Shown: positions 26,468-36,442 of the stretch, piece after piece | How positions within the stretch are numbered: position 1 is the stretch's first letter | How the letters are laid out: every line of letters begins with the position of its first letter | Assembly: GCF_004514425.2 (NCBI RefSeq) | Contig: NZ_MYFN02000007.1 | Location: 1-64,000, forward strand | Length of the DNA stretch: 64,000 nt | Reading direction: 5' to 3' | DNA from: Shinella sumterensis | GTDB lineage: Bacteria > Pseudomonadota > Alphaproteobacteria > Rhizobiales > Rhizobiaceae | Notes under the pieces: model-generated | Seen by the model: the letters and a program-made list of their open reading frames with translations, nothing else | Told to the model about the DNA's origin: nothing | Database searches by the model: none | Program-made: the position numbers and the translations under genes

Positions 26468-27430
26468 ATGGCCCTGCCCGCGCTCCTCAAGGACAAGCTG
26501 CGCCTGCCCGTCGTCGCGGCACCGCTCTTCATCATCTCGCACCCTGCATTGACCATCGCGCAATGCAAGGCCGGCGTGGTGGGCGCTTTTCCCGCGCTCA
26601 ACGCGCGCCCGGAATCGCAGCTCGACGAGTGGCTGGCCGAGATCACGGAAGCCCTTGCGGCGCATGATGCGAAACACCCTGATCGCCCAGCCGCGCCATT
26701 TGCCGTCAACCAGATCGTCCACCGCTCCAACAAGCGGCTGGAGCACGACCTGGCGATGTGCGTGAAGTACAAGGTGCCCGTCGTCATCTCCTCGCTGGGC
26801 GCGGTGCCTGAGGTCAACGCCGCGATCCACTCCTATGGCGGCATCGTGCTGCACGACGTCATCAACAACCGCCACGCCAATTCCGCGATCCGCAAGGGCG
26901 CCGACGGGCTGATCGCCGTGGCGGCCGGCGCGGGCGGCCATGCCGGCACGCTCTCGCCCTTCGCGCTCGTCCAGGAAATCCGGGAATGGTTCGACGGGCC
27001 CCTGCTGCTTTCCGGCGCCATCGCGACCGGCGGCGCGATCCTCGCGGCCCAGGCGATGGGCGCCGACATGGCCTATATCGGCTCGCCCTTCATTGCCACG
27101 ACCGAGGCTCGCGCCAACGAGGCCTACAAGCAGATGATCGTCGACAGCGCTGCCGCCGACATCGTCTATTCCAACTATTTCACCGGCATTCACGGCAACT
27201 ACCTGAAACCCTCCATCGCCGCCGCCGGCATGGATCCGGACCACCTGCCGGAGGCCGACCCCTCGAAAATGGATTTCGAGACGGCAACATCGGGCGCCAA
27301 GGCCTGGAAGGACATCTGGGGCTGCGGCCAGGGCATCGGCGCCATCAAATCCGTGGCCCCGACCGCCGAACTCGTCGCGCGCCTGGAGCAGGAATACGCC
27401 GCCGCCAGGGCCCGCATCACCGCCGGCTGA
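26468..27430 (+). CDS. Nitronate monooxygenase (2-nitropropane dioxygenase family)
   Basis: 320 aa FMN-dependent TIM-barrel enzyme. RLPVVAAPLFIISHPALTI near the start, the GAGGHAGTLSPFALV flavin-phosphate segment, GGAILAAQAMGADMAYIGSPFIAT and the final catalytic region are characteristic. It oxidises nitronates to carbonyl compounds and nitrite; physiological substrate uncertain. GAAGGA precedes the ATG at 26468. It is followed by tRNA-Thr. Confidence 0.9.
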   Translation: MALPALLKDKLRLPVVAAPLFIISHPALTIAQCKAGVVGAFPALNARPESQLDEWLAEITEALAAHDAKHPDRPAAPFAVNQIVHRSNKRLEHDLAMCVKYKVPVVISSLGAVPEVNAAIHSYGGIVLHDVINNRHANSAIRKGADGLIAVAAGAGGHAGTLSPFALVQEIREWFDGPLLLSGAIATGGAILAAQAMGADMAYIGSPFIATTEARANEAYKQMIVDSAAADIVYSNYFTGIHGNYLKPSIAAAGMDPDHLPEADPSKMDFETATSGAKAWKDIWGCGQGIGAIKSVAPTAELVARLEQEYAAARARITAG

Positions 27431-27551
27431 ACCGCTGCGCACGCCATAGCGCGGGAAAAATGCGGAAGTTGAAACTCACCGCTTGAAATCTCCGCGCATA
27501 GCGGTTATCAGCGCACCCATTCCGGTCCCGGCACGCTTCGGGACCATGAAG

Positions 27552-27627
27552 GCCGCTTTAGCTCAGTTGGTAGAGCACGTCATTCGTAATGACGGGGTCA
27601 CGTGTTCGAGTCACGTAAGCGGCACCA
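27552..27627 (+). tRNA. tRNA-Thr(CGT)
   Basis: Acceptor GCCGCTT pairs with AAGCGGC; D-arm GCTCAGTTGGTAGAGC; anticodon arm CGTCA-TTCGTAA-TGACG with anticodon CGT; T-arm CACGTGTTCGAGTCACGT. CCA is encoded at 27625-27627. Confidence 0.95.
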
Positions 27628-27745
27628 TTTCCTCCCTGACATTTTTAATTTCTCTGCACCTCGTCCGGTTGGCGTGTCATGGTTCTGTGCGACCTTGCGA
27701 ACTGTCCGGGCACCGCTAGACTGGCGTCGTTGCTTGGAGTTCGCG

Positions 27746-28468
27746 ATGATCGTACAGGCCTGCTTGAACGGGGCGCGGCCCCGTGATTACCATCCGCGTC
27801 TGCCGACGACCCCGGATACCATGGCTGCCGATGGGGCGGCTTGCATCTTGGCGGGCGCGGCGGAACTGCACATTCATCCGCGTGGCGCCGATGGGCGCGA
27901 AAGCCTGGCGGCCATCGATGACACGATGCTGGCCATGCGGCGCGCCTGCCCGGGAACGCTCATCGGCGTCTCGACGGGTGCCTGGATCGAGGGCGACGTG
28001 GAGCGGACGCGGGACTGCATCTCCCGCTGGCGCGTGCTGCCCGACTATGCCTCGGTCAATCTGTCGGAGCCGGATGCGCCCGCCGTCATCGGGTTGCTGC
28101 ATCAGATGGGTGTCGGCGTGGAGGCGGGCCTGGCCACCGTTGCCGATGCCGAACGGCTGGCCGCGCTTGCGGATCGCCACCGTGTCTTTCGCGTGCTCAT
28201 AGAGATCGAGGCGCAGGATCCTGCCGGGGCCGATGCGATTGCCGACGGCATCGCGCGCGTTCTTGCGCGCGCCGATATCGTTCGACCGATCCTGCTTCAC
28301 GGTTTCGACGACACGGTCTGGCACTTCGTTGCCCGGGCGCATCAAAAACGCTGGTCCACCCGTGTCGGACTGGAAGACGGGCGCCTGCTCATGAACGGCG
28401 AACGGGCATCCGGCAACACGGAACTGGTTGCCGAAGCCGCCGCCCTCTATCGCCGGAATGCTGCGTAA
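27746..28468 (+). CDS. BKACE-family protein (3-keto-5-aminohexanoate cleavage type)
   Basis: 240 aa from the ATG at 27746 (GGAG 6 nt upstream). The Zn-binding HxHxR motif is visible as ELHIHPRGADG, and the C-terminal STRVGLEDGRLLMNGERASGN matches the BKACE (DUF849) ending. These enzymes condense beta-keto acids with acetyl-CoA. At 240 aa it is somewhat shorter than most members (about 270-310). The gene is a single unit between tRNA-Thr and the AI-2E permease. Substrate cannot be predicted. Confidence 0.82.
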   Translation: MIVQACLNGARPRDYHPRLPTTPDTMAADGAACILAGAAELHIHPRGADGRESLAAIDDTMLAMRRACPGTLIGVSTGAWIEGDVERTRDCISRWRVLPDYASVNLSEPDAPAVIGLLHQMGVGVEAGLATVADAERLAALADRHRVFRVLIEIEAQDPAGADAIADGIARVLARADIVRPILLHGFDDTVWHFVARAHQKRWSTRVGLEDGRLLMNGERASGNTELVAEAAALYRRNAA

Positions 28469-28490
28469 ACGACGCGGCGAGCGTCCGTCG

Positions 28491-29681
28491 TCAGCTGGCG
28501 TTGCGCCCGCGCTCGGGCAGGTCCGGCGTCTGCGGGCGGGCATCCAGGCGAATCGTGGCGGGCGGATCCGTCGCCTCGATTTCCCGGATCCATTCGCGCC
28601 AGATCGCGACCAGCAGGGCCATCAGGACGGGACCGATGAACAGGCCCAGGAAGCCCATGGTCTTCACACCGCCGATCAGGCCGAAGAAGGTGGGAAGGAA
28701 CGGCAGCTTGATCGGACCGCCGACGAGACGCGGGCGCAGCGTCTTGTCCACGATGAAGAGTTCCACCGAGCCCCAGATGAAGAGCGCGAGGCCGGCGATG
28801 GGCGAGCCGCTGGACACAAGGTAGATCGAGACCAAAGTGAAGGAGAGCGGCGCGCCGCCGGGGAAGAGCGCCATGACGCCGGTGAGGACGCCGAGCGTGA
28901 CGGCCGAGGGCACGCCCGCGATCCAGTAGGCGACGCCGAGCACGATGCCCTCGCCGATGGCGATCAGCGTCATGCCCGTGACCGTGGAGCTGATGGTGGC
29001 GGGAACGATGCGCGAGATGCGCTCCCAGCGCATCGGCAGGATGCGCTCGCCGAGACGATCCACCTGGGCGGCGAAGGACCGGCCGTCACGATAGATGAAG
29101 AACAACGCGATCAGCATGAACAGCATGGCGAGCAGCAGGCCGAAGGCCTTGCCGCCGGCCGCGAGCGCCACGCGGTAGATATTGCCGATATTGGCGCCGC
29201 TGACGATCTGCGTCAGCTCGCCGATCGCGCCGGGATGATCGAGAAAGCGCGTCCACTGCATATCCAGCCAGCCGCCGATGACCGGCAGCGCGCTGATCCA
29301 GTCCGGCGTGGGCGCACCCGTGCGATTGGTCTCGACCGCCCAGCCGATCCACTCGCGGATCTCGTGGAAGGCATAGGTCGACGCGAACATGATCGGCCCG
29401 ACGATGAAGCCCAGGATGAGAAGGATCGCGATGGAGGCGGCGATCGTGCGGTTGCCGTTGAGCTGGACGAGCAGGCGCGAATAGAGCGGCCAGCTGGCGA
29501 AGGCGATGACGAGGGCGGCCAGCACGGGGACCACGAAACCATGGAAGAAGTAGATGCCTGCCAGCACGATGAGGACAAGCAGCCAGCGCGCCGCCGATGT
29601 CGGCGAGATGAGCGCCGCTCCACTCGGGCGCGCCACACCGATCAGCCGGGGCTCATTTCTGCGATGTTCCGATTGCGGCAA
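28491..29681 (-). CDS. AI-2E family transporter (PerM/YdiK-like)
   Basis: 396 aa with about eight membrane helices. It shows the family pattern LIVLAGIYFFHGFVVPVLAALVIA at the N-terminus, a soluble helical insert (SALPVIGGWLDMQWTRFLDHPG), and PFLPTFFGLIGGVKTMGFLGLFIGP in pieces at the C-terminus. Members are putative exporters; only TqsA has been linked to autoinducer-2. The likely start is a TTG at 29681 with GGAG 8 nt upstream. It is convergent with the BKACE gene. Confidence 0.85.
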   Translation of the reverse strand: MPQSEHRRNEPRLIGVARPSGAALISPTSAARWLLVLIVLAGIYFFHGFVVPVLAALVIAFASWPLYSRLLVQLNGNRTIAASIAILLILGFIVGPIMFASTYAFHEIREWIGWAVETNRTGAPTPDWISALPVIGGWLDMQWTRFLDHPGAIGELTQIVSGANIGNIYRVALAAGGKAFGLLLAMLFMLIALFFIYRDGRSFAAQVDRLGERILPMRWERISRIVPATISSTVTGMTLIAIGEGIVLGVAYWIAGVPSAVTLGVLTGVMALFPGGAPLSFTLVSIYLVSSGSPIAGLALFIWGSVELFIVDKTLRPRLVGGPIKLPFLPTFFGLIGGVKTMGFLGLFIGPVLMALLVAIWREWIREIEATDPPATIRLDARPQTPDLPERGRNAS

Positions 29682-29838
29682 ACTCGTCTACTCCATTGCG
29701 GCCGGTACAGGCCGGGCCTCTAGATAAGGTCTATCCGAAGAATGTTAAACATATACGTGGTTTTTTCGTCGCTGGCGCGGTGAGACGCCGCAGCCGCCCG
29801 GCCTCACGAAAAAGCTATCGGGCCAGGAGCGGCGATTG

Positions 29839-29854
29839 TTGACGTTTACGTCAA
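29839..29854. promoter_or_regulatory. TTGACG/CGTCAA inverted repeat upstream of fadD
   Basis: TTGACGTTTACGTCAA forms 7-bp arms with a 2-nt centre, about 127 bp before the fadD ATG. MerR-type acyl-CoA regulators such as LiuR recognise similar sequences, so a lipid or acyl-CoA regulator is a candidate; this is inference. Confidence 0.4.
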
Positions 29855-29980
29855 TGTAAGATAGCCATGGTGCTTGATGGCGCCCGCCAAAAGCATCATC
29901 TTGTTCGCACCTGATGGTTGGAGGACCATTCGGTGACCGCAGGACGGACGATGCCCCACGCGCCCACGAGGAGGAACCCC

Positions 29981-31681
29981 ATGTCGGCCATAGAACAGAA
30001 GCCATCCACCGAAGCGTCCGGCCGTTTCTGGCTCGCGTCCTATCCAGAGGGTATGGCACAGACGATCGCGCCGCTTGGCCATTCATCGATCGGCGCGCTG
30101 GTGGAAAACTGCTGCGCCCGCTTTGCCGAGCGCCCTGCCTTTACCAGCATGGGCAAGACGCTCACCTTCCGCGACTTCGACGCAGCCTCGAAAAAGGTCG
30201 CGGCCTGGCTGCAGGCGCAGGGGCTGGCCAAGGGCGACCGCGTCGCGGTGATGATGCCCAATATCCTTCAGAACCCGGTCGTGATCTTCGGCATCCTGCG
30301 CGCCGGTCTCGTCGTGGTCAATGTCAATCCGCTCTACACGCCGCGCGAGCTGGAACACCAGCTGAAAGATTCAGGCGCCAAGGCACTGTTCGTGCTGGAG
30401 AATTTCGCCGGCACCGTGGCGCAGGTCGTCTCGCGCACCGCCGTTCGCCATGTCGTCGTCACCACGATGGGCGACATGCTCGGTCTCAAAGGGCTGATCG
30501 TCAATCTCGTGGTGCGCAAGATCAAGAAGCTGGTGCCGGCGTGGTCCCTGCCGGGGCACATTCCCTTCAAGCAGGTCATGGCGGAGGGCGCGCACGCCAC
30601 CTTGAAGCCGGCGGACATTTCGCCCGGCGATACGGCCTTCCTGCAATATACCGGCGGCACGACGGGCATCTCCAAGGGCGCGACACTCACCCACGCCAAC
30701 CTGCTTTCCAACATGGAGCAGATCAAGCTGTGGATCGAGCCGGTCTTCCGCCTCAAGAAGCGGCCCGAGCAGCTCGTCTTCGTCTGCGCGCTGCCGCTCT
30801 ACCATATCTTCGCGCTCACCGTGAACGGTCTGATGGGCATCGCGCTCGGCGGCCACAACGTGCTGATCGCCAATCCGCGCGACATCCCGGCCTTCGTCAA
30901 GGAACTGGGCAAGTACCGCGTCCACATCTTCCCCGGCCTCAACACGCTGTTCAACGCGATGATGAACAACCCGGATTTCCAAAAGCTGGACTTCTCCGAG
31001 CTGGTGCTGACGCTCGGCGGGGGCATGGCGGTGCAGCGGCCCGTCGCCGAGCGCTGGCAGAAGATAACGGGCTGCGCGGTGACCGAGGGCTACGGCCTGT
31101 CGGAGACCTCGCCGGTCGCCACCGCCAACCGCTTCGACAGCCCCGATTTCACCGGCACGATCGGCCTTCCCCTGCCCTCCACCGATATCGAGATCCGCGA
31201 CGACGAGGGCAAGACGCTGGCGCTCGGCGAGGTCGGCGAGATCTGCATCCGCGGGCCGCAGGTCATGGCCGGCTACTGGCAGCGGCCGGACGAAACGGCA
31301 AAGGTGATGACCCCGGACGGTTTCTTCCGCTCCGGCGATGTCGGCTTCATGACCGCGGAAGGCTACACCAAGATCGTCGACCGCAAGAAGGACATGATCC
31401 TCGTCTCGGGTTTCAACGTCTTCCCCAACGAGGTGGAGGAAGTGGCGATGTCGCTGGCCGGCGTGCTGGAATGCGCGGCGATCGGCGTGCCCGACGAGCA
31501 TTCCGGCGAGGCCGTGAAACTCTTCGTCGTCAAGAAGGACGACGCCCTGACGGAAGCCGACGTGAAGGCCCATTGCGTCGCCAACCTGACGAACTACAAG
31601 CGGCCGAAATTCATCGAATTCCGCACCGAACTTCCCAAATCCAATGTCGGAAAGATCCTTCGCAAGGACCTCCGGGGCTGA
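29981..31681 (+). CDS. fadD: Long-chain fatty-acid--CoA ligase
   Basis: 566 aa, close to E. coli FadD. AMP-binding motif YTGGTTGISKGATLTH, the adenylation motif GYGLSETSPVA, and DRKKDMILVSGFNVFPNEVEE are present. It activates long-chain fatty acids with ATP and CoA at the inner membrane. ATG 29981 has GAGGAGGAA upstream. It sits directly before pgi, the fadD-pgi order known from S. meliloti. A conserved-looking inverted repeat lies upstream. Confidence 0.94.
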   Translation: MSAIEQKPSTEASGRFWLASYPEGMAQTIAPLGHSSIGALVENCCARFAERPAFTSMGKTLTFRDFDAASKKVAAWLQAQGLAKGDRVAVMMPNILQNPVVIFGILRAGLVVVNVNPLYTPRELEHQLKDSGAKALFVLENFAGTVAQVVSRTAVRHVVVTTMGDMLGLKGLIVNLVVRKIKKLVPAWSLPGHIPFKQVMAEGAHATLKPADISPGDTAFLQYTGGTTGISKGATLTHANLLSNMEQIKLWIEPVFRLKKRPEQLVFVCALPLYHIFALTVNGLMGIALGGHNVLIANPRDIPAFVKELGKYRVHIFPGLNTLFNAMMNNPDFQKLDFSELVLTLGGGMAVQRPVAERWQKITGCAVTEGYGLSETSPVATANRFDSPDFTGTIGLPLPSTDIEIRDDEGKTLALGEVGEICIRGPQVMAGYWQRPDETAKVMTPDGFFRSGDVGFMTAEGYTKIVDRKKDMILVSGFNVFPNEVEEVAMSLAGVLECAAIGVPDEHSGEAVKLFVVKKDDALTEADVKAHCVANLTNYKRPKFIEFRTELPKSNVGKILRKDLRG

Positions 31682-31798
31682 CGCAGCCCCGGTTAAACCG
31701 ATTTAATTTTTTCGCGGAAGGCGCATTTGCGGTCTTGATTTGCGCCCTCCAAAGCGACTAGCTAACCGGCATCGTCCCAAGGCCCAAGGAACACGCCG

Positions 31799-33424
31799 AT
31801 GAACGCGCTTGTCGAAAAGCTGAAATCCATCGTCCGCGAGACCAATGCCACAGACATAAGGGCGGCCTTCGCGGCCAATCCGCAGCGGTTCGCCCGCTAC
31901 AGCATCACGCTCGAAGACTTCCTCTTCGATTATTCCAAATGCGCGGTGAACGACGCCGTGCTGGACGGCCTGGAAGAGCTTGCCCGCAAGGCCGGCGTCG
32001 AGACGAAGCGCGACGCGATGTTTGCGGGCGAGATCATCAACATCACCGAAGAGCGCGCCGTGCTGCACACGGCCTTGCGCAACCGCGCCAACACGCCCGT
32101 CCTCGTCGAGGGCAAGGATGTCATGCCCGACGTCAATGCCGTGCTCGATGCGATGGGCGCGTTTTCCGATGGCGTGCGCTCCGGCGCCCTGAAAGGCGCA
32201 ACGGGCAAGAAGATCACCGACGTCGTCAATATCGGCATCGGCGGCTCGGATCTTGGCCCCGTCATGGCGACGCTGGCGCTGGCGCCCTATCACGACGGGC
32301 CGCGCCTGCACTTCGTCTCCAACATCGACGGCGCGCATATCGCCGACACGCTGAAGCTGCTGGACGCGGAAACGACGCTGTTCATCGTCGCGTCCAAGAC
32401 CTTCACCACCATCGAGACGATGACCAATGCCGCGACCGCGCGCAGGTTCATCGCCGACGCGCTGGGCGAGGCCGCGGTCGGCAGCCATTTCTGCGCGGTC
32501 TCGACGGCGCTCGACAAGGTCGCGGCCTTCGGTATTAGCGCCGAACGCGTCTTCGGCTTCTGGGACTGGGTCGGCGGCCGCTATTCGATCTGGTCGGCCA
32601 TCGGCCTGCCGCTGATGATTGCCATCGGCAAGGAGAACTTCGCCGATTTCCTGGCCGGCGGCCATGCCATCGACACCCATTTCCGCACCGCGCCGATCCG
32701 CGAAAACATTCCCATGCTGCTCGGCCTGATCGGCTATTATCACCGCAACGTGCTGGACTATCCCTCGCGCGCGATCCTGCCCTATGACCAGCGGCTGTCG
32801 CGCTTTCCCGCCTATCTCCAGCAGCTCGACATGGAATCGAACGGCAAGTCGGTGACGATGGATTCCACGCCCGTCGAAGGCCAGACCGGCCCGGTCGTGT
32901 GGGGGGAACCCGGCACGAACGGCCAGCATGCCTTCTACCAGCTGATCCACCAGGGCACGGCCATCATTCCGGCCGAATTCATGATCGCGGCCAACGGCCA
33001 CGAGAAGAGCCTGCGCCACCAGCACCAGCTGCTGATCGCCAATTGCCTTGCGCAGTCCGAGGCGCTGATGAAGGGCCGCAGCTTCGCGGAGGCGAAGGCA
33101 CAGCTCACCGCCAAGGGCATGGGCGAGGCGAAGGCCGACCGGATCGCGCCGCACCGCGTCTTCTCCGGCAACCGCCCCTCCATCACCATGGTCCACGACA
33201 GCCTGACGCCCTTCGCGCTCGGCCGGCTCATCGCGCTCTACGAGCATCGCGTGTTCGTCGAAGGCGCGCTCTTCAACATCAACTCCTTCGACCAGTGGGG
33301 CGTGGAGCTCGGCAAGGAGCTGGCGACGGGCCTGCTGCCTGTCGTCGAGGGCAAGGAAAGCGCGGCCGGACACGACTCCTCCACGGCCGGCCTCGTCGCC
33401 GCACTGCTGAAGGCGGCGAAGTAG
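31799..33424 (+). CDS. pgi: Glucose-6-phosphate isomerase
   Basis: 541 aa. The two PGI signatures are seen as [14 protein letters not shown] early and the later segment ending [27 protein letters not shown] in pieces. It interconverts glucose-6-phosphate and fructose-6-phosphate. The gene follows fadD by 117 bp, probably with its own promoter. Start [12 protein letters not shown]. Confidence 0.97.
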   Translation: MNALVEKLKSIVRETNATDIRAAFAANPQRFARYSITLEDFLFDYSKCAVNDAVLDGLEELARKAGVETKRDAMFAGEIINITEERAVLHTALRNRANTPVLVEGKDVMPDVNAVLDAMGAFSDGVRSGALKGATGKKITDVVNIGIGGSDLGPVMATLALAPYHDGPRLHFVSNIDGAHIADTLKLLDAETTLFIVASKTFTTIETMTNAATARRFIADALGEAAVGSHFCAVSTALDKVAAFGISAERVFGFWDWVGGRYSIWSAIGLPLMIAIGKENFADFLAGGHAIDTHFRTAPIRENIPMLLGLIGYYHRNVLDYPSRAILPYDQRLSRFPAYLQQLDMESNGKSVTMDSTPVEGQTGPVVWGEPGTNGQHAFYQLIHQGTAIIPAEFMIAANGHEKSLRHQHQLLIANCLAQSEALMKGRSFAEAKAQLTAKGMGEAKADRIAPHRVFSGNRPSITMVHDSLTPFALGRLIALYEHRVFVEGALFNINSFDQWGVELGKELATGLLPVVEGKESAAGHDSSTAGLVAALLKAAK

Positions 33425-33485
33425 TCAACTTTATCTTTGCCGCATTGTCCGACGCCGAAGCGATCCCGCTTCGGCTGGACATGCT

Positions 33486-34571
33486 CTAACGAAGGCTGAG
33501 GCGGCGTGCCGCAAAAGAACCGCGCGGCACGCGGGCGAGATTGCCCAGAAATTCCAGCGCGCAGGCACGCCAGCTATAGGTCGCGGCCCTGTTGAGTGCG
33601 ACGTCCTTGGGGATATCGAGCGCGGCGAGTGCCGCCGCCCGCAGGTCCTCCGACAAGGCGCCGGCATCGCCCAGCACGTCGCGCGGGGCCGTTACCGGGA
33701 AGGCGGCGACGGGAACGCCGCTGGCAAGCGCCTCGAGCATGACATTGCCGAACGTATCCGTGCGGCTCGGGAAGACGAAGACGTCGGCGGAGGCATAGAT
33801 GCTCGCCAACTCCTCGCCGGTCTTGCGGCCGAGGAAATGCACATCGGGATAACGCTGGCGCAGCGTGGCGAGATCAGGCCCGTCGCCGACGACGACCTTG
33901 CTGCCTGGCAGGTCGAGACCGAGGAAGGCCGGCAGGTTCTTCTCCACCGCAACGCGCCCGACATTGAGGAAGATCGGCCGCGGCAGGCCGAGATCCCGGC
34001 GCCTGGCGGGATCGAACAGCTTGGTATCCACGCCGCGCGACCAGCGCTTGATGCGCACGAAACCGCGCGCGGCCATTTCCGCGCCCAGCGATTTCGTCGC
34101 CACCATCATGCCTTCGCCGGCATTGTGGAAGCGGCGCAGCCACCAATAGCTCCAGCTTTCGGGAATGGGCAGGCGGGCGCGGATGAATTCCGGAAACCGT
34201 GTGTGATAGGCCGTCGTGAAGGGCAGCCGGCGGCTGAGGCAGGCACGGCGCGCCGCCATGCCGAGCGGGCCCTCGGTGGCGATATGGATATAGTCGGGCG
34301 CGATCGCCTCGATCTCGGCGAGCACGCGACGCGCGGAGGCTAGCGCCAGCCGGATTTCCGGATAGGACGGCAGCGGCACGGTCGCGAATTTTTCCGGCGT
34401 GAGGAAGACGACCTCGACCCCCTCCTCCGCCATCGAGCGCGCCAGTTCCTCCAGCGTGTGCACGACGCCGTTCAGTTGCGGCCGCCACGCATCGGTGACG
34501 ACGAGCACGGTGGGTGCCGGTGCATCAGGGCTGACGGAGGCATGCTGGTCGGGGACGTGCTGTTCTCGCAT
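33486..34571 (-). CDS. GT4-family glycosyltransferase (SqdX/MgtA-like)
   Basis: 361 aa. N-terminal acceptor domain VLVVTDAWRPQLNGVVHTLEELAR, and a donor domain with NVGRVAVEKNLPAFL, VVVGDGPDL, and the E-x7-E motif FGNVMLEALASGVPVAAFP. This is the pattern of GDP- or UDP-sugar alpha-glycosyltransferases acting on lipids (SqdX, PimB, MgtA). The ATG at 34571 (MREQHVPDQ) has AGGGGG just upstream; upstream frame translation is meaningless. It is convergent with pgi and downstream of the fructokinase on the same strand, 49 bp apart. A glycolipid role is inferred. Confidence 0.88.
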   Translation of the reverse strand: MREQHVPDQHASVSPDAPAPTVLVVTDAWRPQLNGVVHTLEELARSMAEEGVEVVFLTPEKFATVPLPSYPEIRLALASARRVLAEIEAIAPDYIHIATEGPLGMAARRACLSRRLPFTTAYHTRFPEFIRARLPIPESWSYWWLRRFHNAGEGMMVATKSLGAEMAARGFVRIKRWSRGVDTKLFDPARRRDLGLPRPIFLNVGRVAVEKNLPAFLGLDLPGSKVVVGDGPDLATLRQRYPDVHFLGRKTGEELASIYASADVFVFPSRTDTFGNVMLEALASGVPVAAFPVTAPRDVLGDAGALSEDLRAAALAALDIPKDVALNRAATYSWRACALEFLGNLARVPRGSFAARRLSLR

Positions 34572-34620
34572 GCCCCCTTTGATCACGTTGCGATGACAGC
34601 CGCGTGAAGGTGGCTGCCGA

Positions 34621-35550
34621 TCAGGCGAGGCCGATCTCGTTCGCCCAGGGGGGATTGGCGCCGGCGCGGGAGACCGTGACCGCCGCGGCCTTGGCGCCGA
34701 GCGCCAGCGCCTTTGCGATCTGCTCTTCGTCGAGTTTCGCCACCTGTTGCTTGGTGAGCAGGTTCTGCATCTTGAGCGAGGCCAGCACGCCGGCATCGAA
34801 GGTGTCGCCGGCACCGACCGTATCGACGACGCTGACGCGTTCGCTCGGCACCGTGACCTTGTGCTCAGCCGTGTAGCCGATCGCCCCGTCGGCGCCGCGG
34901 GTCACGACGACGAGCCTGGCGCCGTGGTGCAGCCAGTAGCGGGCGAGCGCATCCTCGTCGCCATCGAGACCGAACCAGGCGAGGTCCTCATCGGAGAACT
35001 TGACGATATCGGCCATCGCCGCCATCCGGCGGATGCGGGCCATATGGGCGTCCTTGTCCTTGATGAAGCCGGGGCGGATGTTGGGATCGAGCGAGATGAC
35101 GCGCTTCTCGTGCTCGCGCTCGAGGAGCGCCTCATAGGTGGTGCCGCAGGGTTCCGGGATGAGGCTGATCGCGCCGAAATGCAGCGCCTCGCACGTATCG
35201 CCCAGCGCCGGAAGCTCGGCCTCGGTGATCATGCGGCCGGCCGTGCCCTCGTCGTAGAAGGCATAAGTCGCGTGGCCGTCGACCAGCTTGACGAAGGCGA
35301 CCGTGGTCGGCCGCGACAGCGTTGCGCAGTAGCTGTAATCGACACCGCTTTCGCGCAGCGTCTTGCGCAGGATGTCACCCATCATGTCATCCGACAGGCC
35401 CGTGAAGAAGCCTGTGGGCACGCCGAGGCGGCCGAGCGCGATGGCCGTGTTGAAGATCGCGCCGCCGGCATAGGGCGCATAGGCATCCTCGCCGAGCGTC
35501 GTCGTCCGCGGCAGCATGTCGATCAGCGCTTCACCACAACACAGGATCAT
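34621..35550 (-). CDS. frk: PfkB-family sugar kinase, probable fructokinase
   Basis: 309 aa. N-terminal MILCCGEALIDMLP, GGAIFNTAIALGRLGVPTGF, and the PfkB signature DTVGAGDTFDAGVLASL. The sequence most resembles rhizobial fructokinases (ATP + fructose to fructose-6-phosphate), which suits its position near pgi. It is 61 bp downstream of pyrE on the same strand. Ribokinase-type substrates cannot be excluded. Confidence 0.85.
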   Translation of the reverse strand: MILCCGEALIDMLPRTTTLGEDAYAPYAGGAIFNTAIALGRLGVPTGFFTGLSDDMMGDILRKTLRESGVDYSYCATLSRPTTVAFVKLVDGHATYAFYDEGTAGRMITEAELPALGDTCEALHFGAISLIPEPCGTTYEALLEREHEKRVISLDPNIRPGFIKDKDAHMARIRRMAAMADIVKFSDEDLAWFGLDGDEDALARYWLHHGARLVVVTRGADGAIGYTAEHKVTVPSERVSVVDTVGAGDTFDAGVLASLKMQNLLTKQQVAKLDEEQIAKALALGAKAAAVTVSRAGANPPWANEIGLA

Positions 35551-35613
35551 CGAAAGTCCTCCAACCGAATTTCAATCGATTTAAACAATCACGGCGGAAA
35601 GCGCCAGCGCTTT

Positions 35614-36312
35614 TTAGGATGTCGGCAGTTCCGAGACGCCGCCATGGGCGGCCGACCAGGCCAAGGGCGCATCGAAGAAGGCGGAGACGGAGGCGAGCGT
35701 CGCATCGTCGAAGAGCTTTTCCTGTCGGGCGACGGCCAGAACGTCGCGCCAGGTCGCGACGTGATGCAGCTTCACGCCGCCATTGGCATAGCGCGCCTCG
35801 GCCTCCTTGAAGATGCCGTAGTAGAACAGCGACATGCCGTGATCGACCACGCCGCCGGCCGCGCGGATCGCGTCGATGAAGGTGAACATCGAGCCGCCGA
35901 CCGTGACGAGATCCTCGATGACGAGCACGCGCGCGCCTTCCGCCATCACGCCCTCGATCTGCGCATTGCGGCCATGGCCCTTGGGCTTCTTGCGCACATA
36001 GATCATCGGCAGGCTGAGACGGTCGGCAAGGAGGGCGGCGAAGGGAATGCCGGCCGTCTCGCCGCCGGCGATCACGTCGATACGCTCGAAGCCGACATTG
36101 CGGGTGAGGGTCGCGGCGGCGAAATCCATGATGGCCGAGCGGATGCGCGGATAGGACAGGAGCTTGCGGCAATCCATGTAGACCGGGGAGGCCATGCCGG
36201 AGGCGAGCTTGTAGGGCTCTTCCGGGCGGAAATGCACCGCCTTGATCTCCCAAAGCATGCGGGCCATCAGCTCCGCCATCACATCTCGGTCCGGAAAGGA
36301 ATTGGAAAACAT
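35614..36312 (-). CDS. pyrE: Orotate phosphoribosyltransferase
   Basis: 232 aa. PRPP-binding motif [30 protein letters not shown] and [26 protein letters not shown] in pieces are typical. It joins orotate and PRPP to give OMP in pyrimidine synthesis. The second ATG (36312, [11 protein letters not shown]) is chosen because GGGAG lies 6 nt upstream; the ATG at 36318 abuts it. It heads the pyrE-frk-GT4 minus-strand series. Confidence 0.95.
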   Translation of the reverse strand: MFSNSFPDRDVMAELMARMLWEIKAVHFRPEEPYKLASGMASPVYMDCRKLLSYPRIRSAIMDFAAATLTRNVGFERIDVIAGGETAGIPFAALLADRLSLPMIYVRKKPKGHGRNAQIEGVMAEGARVLVIEDLVTVGGSMFTFIDAIRAAGGVVDHGMSLFYYGIFKEAEARYANGGVKLHHVATWRDVLAVARQEKLFDDATLASVSAFFDAPLAWSAAHGGVSELPTS

Positions 36313-36385
36313 CGGCATCTCCCGCAGGGTTCTATCCCCGTGCGCATAGCAGCAAGAGTGGCGGCTTTCCAGCGTTCAGACAACG

Positions 36386-36417
36386 AAAAACCCTTCCCGG
36401 GGAGCGGGAAGGGTTTC
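36386..36417 (-). terminator. doxX terminator
   Basis: AAACCCTTCCCG and CGGGAAGGGTTT form a long stem. On the minus strand the stem is followed by a T-run, 26 bp after the doxX stop and before pyrE. Confidence 0.8.
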
Positions 36418-36442
36418 TGGAGGATCAGAAGGATAGTCGGGT

